Source: a virus. Taken from it: DNA of 29,005 bases. Each line of letters begins with the position of its first letter. Within the stretch, counting starts at the first letter, position 1. The notes under the pieces are model-generated. The model did no database searches and had not been told where the DNA came from. It worked only from the letters and a program-made list of their open reading frames with translations. The stretch spans positions 1 to 29,005 of the IMG/VR virus record IMGVR_UViG_3300037502_001013; one strand, written 5' to 3'. Made by a program: the position numbers and the translations under genes. Below are positions 17,801 through 25,777 of this stretch, in pieces.

Positions 17801-20800
17801 TTCAGGCACTGGTGCATTGGGGTCAGCATCTTATCCAGAACCAGATATTGATTCTTCGGCTGTAATTTTGGATGCTGATGGGGCACAGTTTAGTGTTTCT
17901 AGATCAGGCCCAATCTATTCAACAACATTAGTTAACGGCGGGTCAACAAGAAGAACAGCCAAGACTACTAATGGTGTAGGCATTGACTATAGCACATCAA
18001 TCAAAAAATATGGATCTGCAAGTTTGATCGTAAACAATGCGCTACATCCAACGGCAGCATCACAATATGTGACTTTTGCCAGTAGTTCAGATTTTGCGTT
18101 CGGCACTGGTGATTTCACTATTGAGTTTTGGTTTAGACGAACTTCCGGAAGCCAGTTTCAAACACTATTTGATATGAGGTCTTCTGCAGCCACAGAAGTG
18201 GCGTTGACTTTGGGATTAAACACAACAAATCAGCCATATTTGTTTATCAACGGCGCTATAAGGATTCAAAGTACATCTGCACTACTAGCAGATACATTTC
18301 AACACATAGAAATAGCTCGAGTTTCCGGAGTTACTAGATTATTTGTAGATGGATCTCAGGTTGGAACAGATTACACTGACAGTAATAATTACGGATCTAA
18401 ACCTATTAGAATCGGTGCAGACTACAACTTTGCCTATGGTGTTGATGGTTATTTTGATGACTTTAGAGTATCAAAGGGATTGGGTAGACACTCGTCAACA
18501 TTTACAGCACCAGCAGAAGAACTACAACCTGATTCAAGCACAGTACTTTTATTGAACATGAATACTTCTCCTGGTTCAGTTACTGTGAGCGACGACGTCG
18601 GTGGATATAAAATTGGAAATCAAATTATAATTCGAGGAACAGAATTAGGCGGCGCAACTCCGGCCAATGACCTAACTATCACAGTATCAGGTGCTACCTT
18701 AGGAGTCATATCCGCAATTTCAACATCTGGTACAGCCCTAGATCAGCAGTCATTCTCAGCCGTGTCAGGAACTAATATTACTGGACAAGGATCTTCAGCA
18801 GCATTTGCCATAAGTAGATCAGGCACTTCTTATGTTTCTGTGTTAAACACAACTCCAGGCACTGGATACACTGTCGGTGATAGGCTAAAGATTGCTGGCA
18901 CATCAGTTGGCGGTGCAACCCCAGCCAATGACATAACCTTAGAAGTATTAACTATTGGCGGTTCTGGTGAAATTGGATCAATATCTATATTATCAGGAAC
19001 AGCACTGTCTTCAACCCAAGCATATACGTCTCTGGCACCAACAAATGTTGAAACTAGAGGTACAGGACTTGTTATAAGTGTACATAAGGAATCTGGCAGT
19101 TATAGTATTAACGAAATTCAAGGATCACCGATCGGTGGGGACAATTATTCATTAGGCCAACGATTTACAATCACTGGTGACAACTTGGGTGGATCATTTG
19201 GCACTAATAACGCTACTATCACAATTACAGGAATTGACACCAGCGGTTCAGTAACAACTGTGTCTATCACAGGTACAGCAGCTGGCGGAAGCTCAGTAGA
19301 TTTCTTTTCAACTGTTACGATATCAGAACCCACAATTAGTGTGTTGGCCACTACATCGGTTATCACTTTCTCTGCAATCGCCAAGATCCAAGTAGATTTT
19401 TTAACTCCCCACGGGTTTGTTCCTGGTATGGGACTGCTAGTTAATATAACATCTGCAAGTTTAAATCAAAACTTAGCTGCTGGATCATTCTTTGTTGAAG
19501 AAGTGCCTACACCGACTAGAATTAGGTATACTGCTAGATCTGTCGGCAATGTCACACCATCTGGATTAGCTGGCATTGTTTATACAAGAGCAGATACTTT
19601 CTTTAGCCACAGACCGTTCGACGGTGGTGTACAGTTAGGTACTGGCGGTCCGCAGCATGGATCACAAGCCATACGTATGAGCAAGAATTACATTCGTTAT
19701 CAATCAGGTAAAGGCTTAATGTACACTACTGGTGCGCTATTTGCCCCAAGCTACGATATTTTAAGAGCAAGCTCTACAGGTGTTGGTGCAGGTTCTGTTA
19801 TAACATTTGTCACAGATGATGTAGATCATGGCTTACAAGCGGGCGCAGACGTAAGAATTATTGGTATTGAAACCGTTGGATATAATGGTACATATACTGT
19901 TGCAAGTATTATTGATGAACGAACATTTACAATTATTGCTACACAAGGACTGGGATCTACCACAGCCACGTTAAGCAATCAAGCTCAAGTATCTATGTTC
20001 CAATGGAGTGGTGCAACTGTACGTGCTGGTTGCTTTGACGATCAAAATGGAATGTATTGGCAATATAACGGACAACGTATTGCTGTAGGCGTAAGATCGG
20101 CAACATTCCAGATTGCAGGTAGCGTTACAGCGACCCCTAACAGCAATACGATTACTGGTAGTGATACTAGATTTAGAGATCAATTAAAGGCTGGTGATAA
20201 GATTGTTATTCGAGGAATGACTCATACTGTAACATCGGTAGAGTCACAGACTTTATTATATGTTGCTCCTGACTATAGGGGTGCAAATACTAGTACTAAA
20301 GTTAAACTATGTAAGATTGACGATCGATTATTTTATCAGGATTCGTGGAATAGGGACAGTGCTGACGGCACAGGACCAAGCGGATACAATATTGACGTTA
20401 CAAAGATGCAGATGATCGGAATCCAGTACACATGGTATGGTGCTGGTTTTATCGACTTCATGTTAAGGGGCAAAGAAGGCGATTTCTTGTTTGTACACAG
20501 AATTAGAAACAATAACGTAAACACAGAAGCATTTATGCGTTCAGCTAACTTACCTGTTAGATATGAAGTTGTCAATGATGGTGCAGTGGCAAGATTATCT
20601 AGCAATATTACTGCATCATCAACATCTGTTCCTTTAGATAGTACCGAGGATTTTCCGGATACAGGCACCGTATACATAGATAATGAACTTATTTCTTACA
20701 CCAGTAAAACATCGTCATCGCTCACTGGATTAACAAGGGCTGCAACTATGCAACAGTTTGCAGCAGGATCATTAAGATCCTATACTGCGGGCTCGGCAGC

Positions 20801-21746
20801 AAGTCACAATGAAAGAACTGGAGTAGTATTAGTTGGTAATAGAACAAGTCCAGTGATTAGTCATTGGGGTAGTGCTTATCTAACAGATGGCGGATTTGAT
20901 GCTGACCGAGGCTATTTGTTTAACTATCAGGCCACATCATTTGTAGCATCAACAACACGTGCCACAGCGTTCTTAATTAGGTTGGCTCCAAGCGTCTCAA
21001 ACGCCATCGTTGGCGATTTAGGCGATAGAGAGTTAATCAACAGAGCGCAGTTACTATTGCAGGGCATTGAAGTTACTGCAGGTAGTGGTAGTGCATCTGG
21101 TATCGTTGTTGAAGGCGTATTGAACCCAAGTAACTATCCCCAAGATCCGACGCTAATTGAGTGGAGAACCTTAGCCAACCCAGCGTTAGGTGGATTGCCC
21201 AGCTTTGCACAGGTAGCACTCGGCAGCTCAGTAACTTGGGATAATACATTTACTGTGACTTTTGCTGCGTTTAGTGTATTGGGTCCGTATAATAGAACCT
21301 ACTTCCTACGATTCCTTGCTACGGAAACCACTAACGTAAGACCTGGTATGATTGTTAGCTCACCAACCCCAGCGGTTCAAGCATTGATTCCTGGTGGTAT
21401 GACCGTGACTGGATTAAGTGGCATATTTAATATCGGTGGCACAAACTACAGAGAAGTTTATTTCAACAGAAACTTCCTAGGTAACGTTACTAACGGATCA
21501 GAATTTTCATTTAGCTCATTGGCTAGCTATGCTGCCCCAGGTGAAGCAATTTTCTCATTCGTTGGATTACCTAACGCACAGACACAACTTGATCTAAGAC
21601 CACTGAAAGAGATTACTAATACTGCTATTGGTGGTAGGGGAATGTATCCAAACGGTCCAGATGTGTTGGCAATTAACTGCTTCTTAACTGGTGGATCAAC
21701 ACAAGAAGTCAGTATTGTGTTACGTTGGAGTGAGGCGCAGGCCTAA
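14871..21746 (+). CDS. Giant tail fibre with tandem repeats and an inserted LamG-like domain
   Basis: A 2291-residue protein, the largest in the window. Two copies of an N-terminal module with KC(K/E)RD(V/I)GYV(I/L)DAY lie near residues 93-220 and 221-350. From about residue 640 to 1510 there are at least six repeats centred on GY.vGd...i.GtslGGatPaNDl.i.v. Between residues about 1034 and 1233 a LamG/concanavalin-like domain interrupts one repeat: SIKKYGSASL, GDFTIEFWFRR, TRLFVDGSQVG and GYFDDFRVSKG are typical strands. Residues about 1620-2291 contain YWQYNGQRIAVGVRSATFQ, YQDSWNRDSADGTGPSGYN and QYTWYGAGFIDFMLRG, features I recall from large structural proteins of T4-like aquatic phages. AGGA lies upstream of the ATG. 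The gene ends directly against the convergent NUDIX gene. Confidence 0.85.
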   Translation: MAKKRIQQYIFVPGVSGNSNAYPNAYDLITANKEFIKDEASKWIDQQIITDSAVNLFPNAVTLLTNNKEFLKEEITAWIGQQTSIGIAPFGGYTYDAAKCKRDVGYVIDAYINDIRFGGNEKTIEVVSLYWVGSIPQVDGDRAPEVAAHVKLRDIINNYIFTRTLYPTIQGTAIQNVSGSNAEVGASTRITVLSTIVTDVIDQGLDVLPALSYGATFANYTYNNAKCERDIGYVLDAYLWDLRYGGNRNTRKIAGYYWIGGAPQIDGDRTPEVATHNFIRDLINNYIIKNLAYASLQSPVVTTQTINLAKPFETGADTRITYLSGLLTTVIQGGLDVMPALISGAALCYVQGKWTLDQLLIITNVTHNEILYNFADPATGVTQVYADPTTPDNDTEIEYGFTGFVLAKDTTSMSATDQIQIFVEDYLELKVRPYDFGTDAIERQRVATAQSMLDADFEYGLQPTKWQAISLARSYPSVYEIPGTDTAVVTITTDASATTGGTGQSLITVTTVGAHGLTPGVPFIIRALNTNLSGFSRAEGVFLVNSTPSSTQFTYFAKAKVGSVAGSQLQETYTLIRRGQFYTGASVGTPTFSVFSQGASGSFLPALNVPSGSTVIPYAGSIPPNGAPVTNVTSINPGTQITAVTGTGSTDTESYTGLTGINVSGIGVGAEFTVDRTSGVYSVTVTTAGTDYEVGDQIVIYGTSLDGTSPGNDLLITVATITGVGTTGPIATVTSSGSGVASGVTASQTILETGNVGTSTLVFSDTTGIIPGLAMNRGDGTATIVTDVSGTTVTISRPLTTAISGSTDDFPNLAPTPIVGTGTSAQLTITRTGTSYSVTAITNAGTGYRVGDTLFVSGSSLGGSSPTNDAYVVVSAITGPGPTGPIGSATVTGIGIDSNTYTGVAAINLSGLGSDATFNVTRNGANYNVTIQDGGTGYVLGDKIRILGTSLGGATPANDLTITVTEILAGVIVNTTSSGTGALGSASYPEPDIDSSAVILDADGAQFSVSRSGPIYSTTLVNGGSTRRTAKTTNGVGIDYSTSIKKYGSASLIVNNALHPTAASQYVTFASSSDFAFGTGDFTIEFWFRRTSGSQFQTLFDMRSSAATEVALTLGLNTTNQPYLFINGAIRIQSTSALLADTFQHIEIARVSGVTRLFVDGSQVGTDYTDSNNYGSKPIRIGADYNFAYGVDGYFDDFRVSKGLGRHSSTFTAPAEELQPDSSTVLLLNMNTSPGSVTVSDDVGGYKIGNQIIIRGTELGGATPANDLTITVSGATLGVISAISTSGTALDQQSFSAVSGTNITGQGSSAAFAISRSGTSYVSVLNTTPGTGYTVGDRLKIAGTSVGGATPANDITLEVLTIGGSGEIGSISILSGTALSSTQAYTSLAPTNVETRGTGLVISVHKESGSYSINEIQGSPIGGDNYSLGQRFTITGDNLGGSFGTNNATITITGIDTSGSVTTVSITGTAAGGSSVDFFSTVTISEPTISVLATTSVITFSAIAKIQVDFLTPHGFVPGMGLLVNITSASLNQNLAAGSFFVEEVPTPTRIRYTARSVGNVTPSGLAGIVYTRADTFFSHRPFDGGVQLGTGGPQHGSQAIRMSKNYIRYQSGKGLMYTTGALFAPSYDILRASSTGVGAGSVITFVTDDVDHGLQAGADVRIIGIETVGYNGTYTVASIIDERTFTIIATQGLGSTTATLSNQAQVSMFQWSGATVRAGCFDDQNGMYWQYNGQRIAVGVRSATFQIAGSVTATPNSNTITGSDTRFRDQLKAGDKIVIRGMTHTVTSVESQTLLYVAPDYRGANTSTKVKLCKIDDRLFYQDSWNRDSADGTGPSGYNIDVTKMQMIGIQYTWYGAGFIDFMLRGKEGDFLFVHRIRNNNVNTEAFMRSANLPVRYEVVNDGAVARLSSNITASSTSVPLDSTEDFPDTGTVYIDNELISYTSKTSSSLTGLTRAATMQQFAAGSLRSYTAGSAASHNERTGVVLVGNRTSPVISHWGSAYLTDGGFDADRGYLFNYQATSFVASTTRATAFLIRLAPSVSNAIVGDLGDRELINRAQLLLQGIEVTAGSGSASGIVVEGVLNPSNYPQDPTLIEWRTLANPALGGLPSFAQVALGSSVTWDNTFTVTFAAFSVLGPYNRTYFLRFLATETTNVRPGMIVSSPTPAVQALIPGGMTVTGLSGIFNIGGTNYREVYFNRNFLGNVTNGSEFSFSSLASYAAPGEAIFSFVGLPNAQTQLDLRPLKEITNTAIGGRGMYPNGPDVLAINCFLTGGSTQEVSIVLRWSEAQA

Positions 21747-21756
21747 TCAAATTAGG
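21742..21756. terminator. Candidate bidirectional hairpin at the stop-to-stop junction
   Basis: CCTAAT (21742-21747) and ATTAGG (21751-21756) form a perfect 6-bp inverted repeat around a CAA loop. The hairpin contains the fibre stop TAA (21744-21746) and the NUDIX stop (21747-21749, - strand). No U-run follows on either strand, so a classical intrinsic terminator is not shown; it may only stabilise the 3' ends. Confidence 0.35.
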
Positions 21757-22196
21757 GTCACAACATCAAATATTGTTTGAAGTTTGGCCCTAACTGTCTT
21801 ATTTCCAAAACTACTGCGAAGGCCTTGATGTAACGGCTTTGGCGCAGTGTCTATATTACACCAACACCATCCGTTGTGCTCGCTGCTGAGTTTTGGTATG
21901 AACTCGTTGTCTACAACACACAAATATGTGTGGAAATTAAAGACGTTATCGTTGCTGACAAATGTTTCTAATGGAACTGATTTAATAATAGTAGGAATAT
22001 CACCGATTTCTTCCTGCATTTCTCTCTGAAGTCCCTGCCATGAATTTTCTCCAAGATCATTAGTGCCGCCCACTAGTCCCCAGTGACCTGAATGTTTACC
22101 AGTGGCTTTTTGCAGAAGTAAGATGCGTCCAGAAGATTTAGAATAAAAAATTGCACCACTACATACTATTCGATCTTTTATAGTTCTAATCTCCAT
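21747..22196 (-). CDS. NUDIX hydrolase
   Basis: A 149-residue protein with a complete NUDIX box: G44-x5-E50-x7-R58-E59-M60-x-E62-E63-I64-G65, in the GGTNDLGENSWQGLQREMQEE segment. The E residues bind the divalent metal used to hydrolyse a nucleoside diphosphate linked to a moiety X; the substrate cannot be told from the box (oxidised dNTP, NADH, ADP-ribose or RNA cap are all possible). Length is typical of MutT-like proteins. Its ATG overlaps the 3' end of the gp15 gene by 19 bases, with AGAGGAA just upstream inside gp15, so it is translationally coupled to tail-completion genes. It ends stop-to-stop with the giant fibre gene. Confidence 0.93.
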   Translation of the reverse strand: MEIRTIKDRIVCSGAIFYSKSSGRILLLQKATGKHSGHWGLVGGTNDLGENSWQGLQREMQEEIGDIPTIIKSVPLETFVSNDNVFNFHTYLCVVDNEFIPKLSSEHNGWCWCNIDTAPKPLHQGLRSSFGNKTVRAKLQTIFDVVTLI

Positions 22197-23809
22197 GTTC
22201 CTCTTGGATACTCCCCTTCAAAGCTCTTACGCCAACTGACGCCGTCCCATTTGTATTGAACATTAGTATATATGTTTGTAAGGTAAATCAAAGAGTCCAT
22301 TGTGGCAGCAGCATCAAAAATTACTTGCCACTTAGTGCCATCCCACTCTATAATATCATTAGTATTGGCAATAAAATCGCTATTATCTGCGTTTTTCCAT
22401 GCATTTGGACCATCCTCATTAAGATAGACCTCGTATGTGATTACGTCATCTATGTTAACTGTATTTGTCAATTTTATAGACAAAAGACCTTGTGCATTGA
22501 TTTGTGTAAATGTAACTGCCAAATCATTGACGTAAACTTTGACATCATCAACATTATCGTAGTCCACAGCAGTATCTATTCTATTACTACGACTATCTGC
22601 TATTAAGGTTTCTCTAACACCGCCTCCGATGTTATTGATAATTAAATACCTTGTTCCCAATGTAGGAACAGCTAACCCAGATCCTGGCGCACTTTTTTCT
22701 GGATCTACAATAGCATCGAATGTTCCGGGACTATTTGGTCTCGCTGTACTGATAATATCTGTATTACTGGGATAAGTGTCTGGATCCCAGTTGACTGTTA
22801 GTATACTTTCATCTAAACTGTTTATGGCCACAGTTCCTGAAACTTCTGTGCCGTCATTTTGAATTAAAAATATCTGTGTTGCGCCTGCACGATATTTTCC
22901 TGGATAGGCATCAAGAACTGTACGCCAATTTATATTGTCTGGGGTTTCGATGTCCACGTCTGTAAGGTCTGTGGCATCTGCACCAGTAATTTCGCCTTGA
23001 TCTAAAATTCTAGCCTGACCACCGTACACAACAATTCTATAATTGTCTATAGTTGTTTTGATTGTGTGAATAAGGTCAGCAGCTTTAACACCATCGGGGG
23101 TTACATCAACCCCCAGTCCTTCAATGTATCCATTGTTACCTCGCTCAATGCCCTCAAATACACTCATAATGATACTGTGTACAACTCCTAGTTTTTTAAC
23201 TTTACTAGGCGGGCTAATCCATATAGGAATATCAAAACTTAGTGTAGCAATATCAATATTACTTTCAGCACCTACAGGTATACTACGACTACTAAATTGA
23301 ACATCACCTAAGTTTACTACACTTAAACTAGTCCAATCTAAATAGTTGTCAGTAGTTTGTATCTCTAAACTAGGATTGAATAGCATTAATATCTGTTCTA
23401 ACAACTGTAGTTTTTGTTCAGTATTACTGGTCCATATATCAGCTTTAAGAGTCATTTTGAATGGTGTGGGCATTAGTCGTTCTACAGTATAATTACGCCC
23501 TTGACTGCTAGTGTAGTCACCATTTTCAATGTCACGTTCACGAATATGTACTTTTCCTACATGTGTGGCATCTGCTAGTCGTTCTTTATCTAAATCTAAA
23601 TCAGTGATGTAAACGGCAATGCGCGGAGCACTGTTGATTTTATTTTCACTATTTTGTTTTTGAATATGCGCAACTTGTCTATCGCTGTCACCGTACATTA
23701 CAGGTACGCGAACTAATCTTCCATCACCATATTTTACCACAAAGTTACTAAGCAAACGTATAGTCTGCAATAGATAACGTCTTATTTGGCCATCGTAAAA
23801 AAACTGCAT
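22178..23809 (-). CDS. gp15: Tail completion / sheath stabiliser protein, gp15-like
   Basis: A 543-residue protein. Residues 1-215 align by eye with T4 gp15 (272 aa): FFYDGQIRRYLLQTIRLLSN with the T4 N-terminal FYNSSFRRYATLMGDLFSN, VRVPVMYG with FIRVPITYA, MPTPFKMTLKADIWTSN with NPSPIKMIYELSIFTR, then EQILMLFNPS with EQILPYFQP and IPIWISPP with VNGWMYPP. gp15 caps the tail tube and sheath and joins tail to head. The protein is twice the T4 length; the extra C-terminal about 300 residues are beta-rich and end with two W-rich repeats (IEWDGTKWQVIFD, YKWDGVSWRKSFEG). The ATG overlaps the stop of the frame-shifted gp14 gene as TAATG, so the two are translationally coupled. High confidence in family, less in the function of the extension. 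Confidence 0.85.
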   Translation of the reverse strand: MQFFYDGQIRRYLLQTIRLLSNFVVKYGDGRLVRVPVMYGDSDRQVAHIQKQNSENKINSAPRIAVYITDLDLDKERLADATHVGKVHIRERDIENGDYTSSQGRNYTVERLMPTPFKMTLKADIWTSNTEQKLQLLEQILMLFNPSLEIQTTDNYLDWTSLSVVNLGDVQFSSRSIPVGAESNIDIATLSFDIPIWISPPSKVKKLGVVHSIIMSVFEGIERGNNGYIEGLGVDVTPDGVKAADLIHTIKTTIDNYRIVVYGGQARILDQGEITGADATDLTDVDIETPDNINWRTVLDAYPGKYRAGATQIFLIQNDGTEVSGTVAINSLDESILTVNWDPDTYPSNTDIISTARPNSPGTFDAIVDPEKSAPGSGLAVPTLGTRYLIINNIGGGVRETLIADSRSNRIDTAVDYDNVDDVKVYVNDLAVTFTQINAQGLLSIKLTNTVNIDDVITYEVYLNEDGPNAWKNADNSDFIANTNDIIEWDGTKWQVIFDAAATMDSLIYLTNIYTNVQYKWDGVSWRKSFEGEYPRGTWRLEL

Positions 23810-24965
23810 TATAAATCTGCCCTAGGTTTAAGTGCTTTGCTAAGTGCTTGACGTTCTTCAACAACTTCACCTGCAATAGTATTTGTATTTGTATTATTAA
23901 TAAATCCAGTTTTGAGAGTTTTTCTGTTGTCAGTGTTAGTTAATGTATGACGTACACTGTCCTCGATTTTTAACCAACGTCCACCATCATAGCGAAATAA
24001 TCTATTTGGAGCAAATCAGTACGTAAAAAATAATCATCTTTTTGTGGACTGGCTGGAAATTGTATGCCGTGTCCAAACTCATAGCCATTAGGTGGTATAC
24101 CATCACCTAACAAATATCCTACATAGCCACTACGTTGTGCTCTACCATGGATACGACTAGTATCAAGACCAGTATTACTGGCATCTAAATCAGTTTGATC
24201 AACTGTTTCTAATGTTGGTTTACCAGTATTTGGATCTACAGCCAAAGTATAAAATTGCTGTGTTTCGTAACCACTTTTTGGAACATCTGCTTCTGCTTGT
24301 GCTAATATAGCATCATTAATTTCTAATTCTCGGCCTTTAGTGCTGAGTATATCTCTTAGAGTTTCAGTGCCACATTCTGTAGCAGGTTGGTCTAAAATAT
24401 CTGCAAACTGCTGACTATCCACTATCTTTTTAAGTTTTAATCTATATAAATGTGGCCACCATGTTTGACTAAAACCTTCACTGGCTCTACTCACGTCCTC
24501 TATAACAAAATATCTAGGTAAAGCAACCATGTAATCGTTGAGAGCAAACTCATCTTTTAAATGTGGCAGTTCAAAAACATCTCCGCTTATGGGTTTTCTA
24601 CCAACGCTCTTGATCCAATCATTTATATGCACTGTCATGAATATAGTATCGTTGTCTATAAACAAGCCAAACTGACTAAGATTAAAGTCTAAATTCTGTA
24701 CGTTGTAAATGCCACGTACTTTGTAGATGCTGGGATCGTATTTTCTATCCCTATTTTCTAATAATAACAAATCTTGTATGTTTGTAACATCTAAGGTATC
24801 ATAATTGGGCTGATCCGCAGTGGCGTTGGCCTCAGCAGTATTGACACCAATGTATTTGTGTAGGTAAAGATCAGTCCCGCCCATCTGAAACATTTCAGAA
24901 ATTTGACGGTCTATGAACTTATAATCATTACCTCGTTCGGGTTTATATAATGATAATCGTGGCAT
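23809..24965 (-). pseudogene. gp14: Neck protein gp14-like gene, interrupted by a one-base frameshift
   Basis: The first frame (24965 to 23970) encodes 331 residues: SEMFQMGGTDLYLHKY, IQDLLLLENRDRKYDPSIY, LSQFGLFIDNDTIFMTVHIN and KPISGDVFELP are the marks of gp14 neck proteins of T4-like phages, which help join head and tail. After DDYFLRTD the frame runs into LLQIDYFAMMVDVG and stops. One base back, the sequence continues in the next frame as FAPNRLFRYDGGRWLKIED and on to VVEERQALSKALKPRADL, ending at TAA (811-809 of the 23 kb block), which overlaps the gp15 ATG. Restoring one T in the run at 24013-24015 gives 385 residues. No canonical slippery heptamer is visible, so a sequencing or assembly indel, or a true mutation, is more likely than programmed frameshifting. 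Confidence 0.88.
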
Positions 24966-24970
24966 AATGA

Positions 24971-24977
24971 TATTTAT
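24971..24977 (-). promoter_or_regulatory. Candidate leftward late promoter ATAAATA for gp14-gp15-NUDIX
   Basis: On the - strand ATAAATA ends five bases before the gp14 ATG (24965). With T4 late-promoter spacing the transcript would begin on the A of that ATG. No Shine-Dalgarno lies in the normal window before the start. It is one arm of the palindrome at 24970-24991. Confidence 0.5.
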
Positions 24978-24983
24978 CGTACG

Positions 24984-24990
24984 CTAAATA
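24984..24990 (+). promoter_or_regulatory. Candidate rightward late promoter CTAAATA for gp13
   Basis: CTAAATA lies 17 bases before the gp13 ATG at 25008. T4-type spacing gives a start near 24996, so the mRNA would begin within the Shine-Dalgarno AGGAG (24995-24999). The flanking CGCTAAATATA is repeated exactly before the tail sheath gene. Confidence 0.6.
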
Positions 24991-25007
24991 TACTAGGAGA
25001 GCAAAAG

Positions 25008-25775
25008 ATGCCTGAATCAACGATCCTAAGAGAAAGAGAAAACGTCTATGATTACGTTAAAAACATGCTGGCTGACGGCATGGTAGATGTTGAGCTTGAT
25101 CCTATACATTATGAAACTGCACTAAATCGTGCTCTAGCACGATATCGACAGAAAAGCGCACATTCTGTGGAAGAAGCTTATTATTTTTTAGAGTTAAAAC
25201 AAGATACTAACGATTATCGTTTACCTGACGAGATAATTGAAGTCCGTAGTGTGTTTCGTAGAACAGTAGGTAGTAGAACAGCGGGCGGTAGTGGCGGTAC
25301 ATATTTTGAACCTTTTAATTTGGCCTATACCAACACTTACTTATTAAATAGCACAATGTTGGGTGGTCTCGCTACTTACGAATTATTCGCTCAATATCAA
25401 GAAATGGTTGGACGTATGTTTGGAGCATACATTGAATTTCAATGGATTCCCACCACTCATACTTTAAGAATTTTACAGCGTCCTTACGCAGAAGGCGAAC
25501 AGATTATGATTCGTGGTTATAATCACAGACCTGATGATATACTTTTAAGAGATCGTTATGCTGGCCAATGGTTCAAAGATTATACGTTAGCAATCTGTAA
25601 AACTATATTAGGCGAAGCACGTAGTAAATTTGGCAATATTGCAGGTCCTGGTGGCGCCGGCGGATTAAACGGTACGGCTTTACTCAGTGCTGGTAAGGAA
25701 GAAATTGAAAAATTAGAAAAAGAAATTGAAACTTACGTTGCTGGCGGAACAGGCTATACATTTGTAATTGGATAA
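25008..25775 (+). CDS. gp13: Neck protein gp13-like (head-tail joining)
   Basis: A 255-residue protein. VDVELDPIHYETALNRALARY matches the T4 gp13 segment [21 protein letters not shown] in layout, and the C-terminal YAGQWFKDYTLAICKTILGEA followed by a GPGGAGGLNGTALLSAGKEE stretch matches [20 protein letters not shown] and the glycine-rich turn plus helix of T4 gp13. T4 gp13 has 309 residues; the shortening lies mostly in the middle. With gp14 it forms the neck that lets tails attach to filled heads. AGGAG at 24995-24999, eight bases upstream, supports the start. It is transcribed away from gp14-gp15, from the opposite arm of a shared palindrome. Confidence 0.85.
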   Translation: MPESTILRERENVYDYVKNMLADGMVDVELDPIHYETALNRALARYRQKSAHSVEEAYYFLELKQDTNDYRLPDEIIEVRSVFRRTVGSRTAGGSGGTYFEPFNLAYTNTYLLNSTMLGGLATYELFAQYQEMVGRMFGAYIEFQWIPTTHTLRILQRPYAEGEQIMIRGYNHRPDDILLRDRYAGQWFKDYTLAICKTILGEARSKFGNIAGPGGAGGLNGTALLSAGKEEIEKLEKEIETYVAGGTGYTFVIG

Positions 25776-25777
25776 TC

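Noticed and set aside
24005-24020. Programmed -1 frameshifting in gp14
   Set aside because: The shift site reads GAT TTG with only three Ts and is not an X XXY YYZ heptamer; no obvious downstream structure was seen. A missing base is the simpler explanation, though not excluded without reads.
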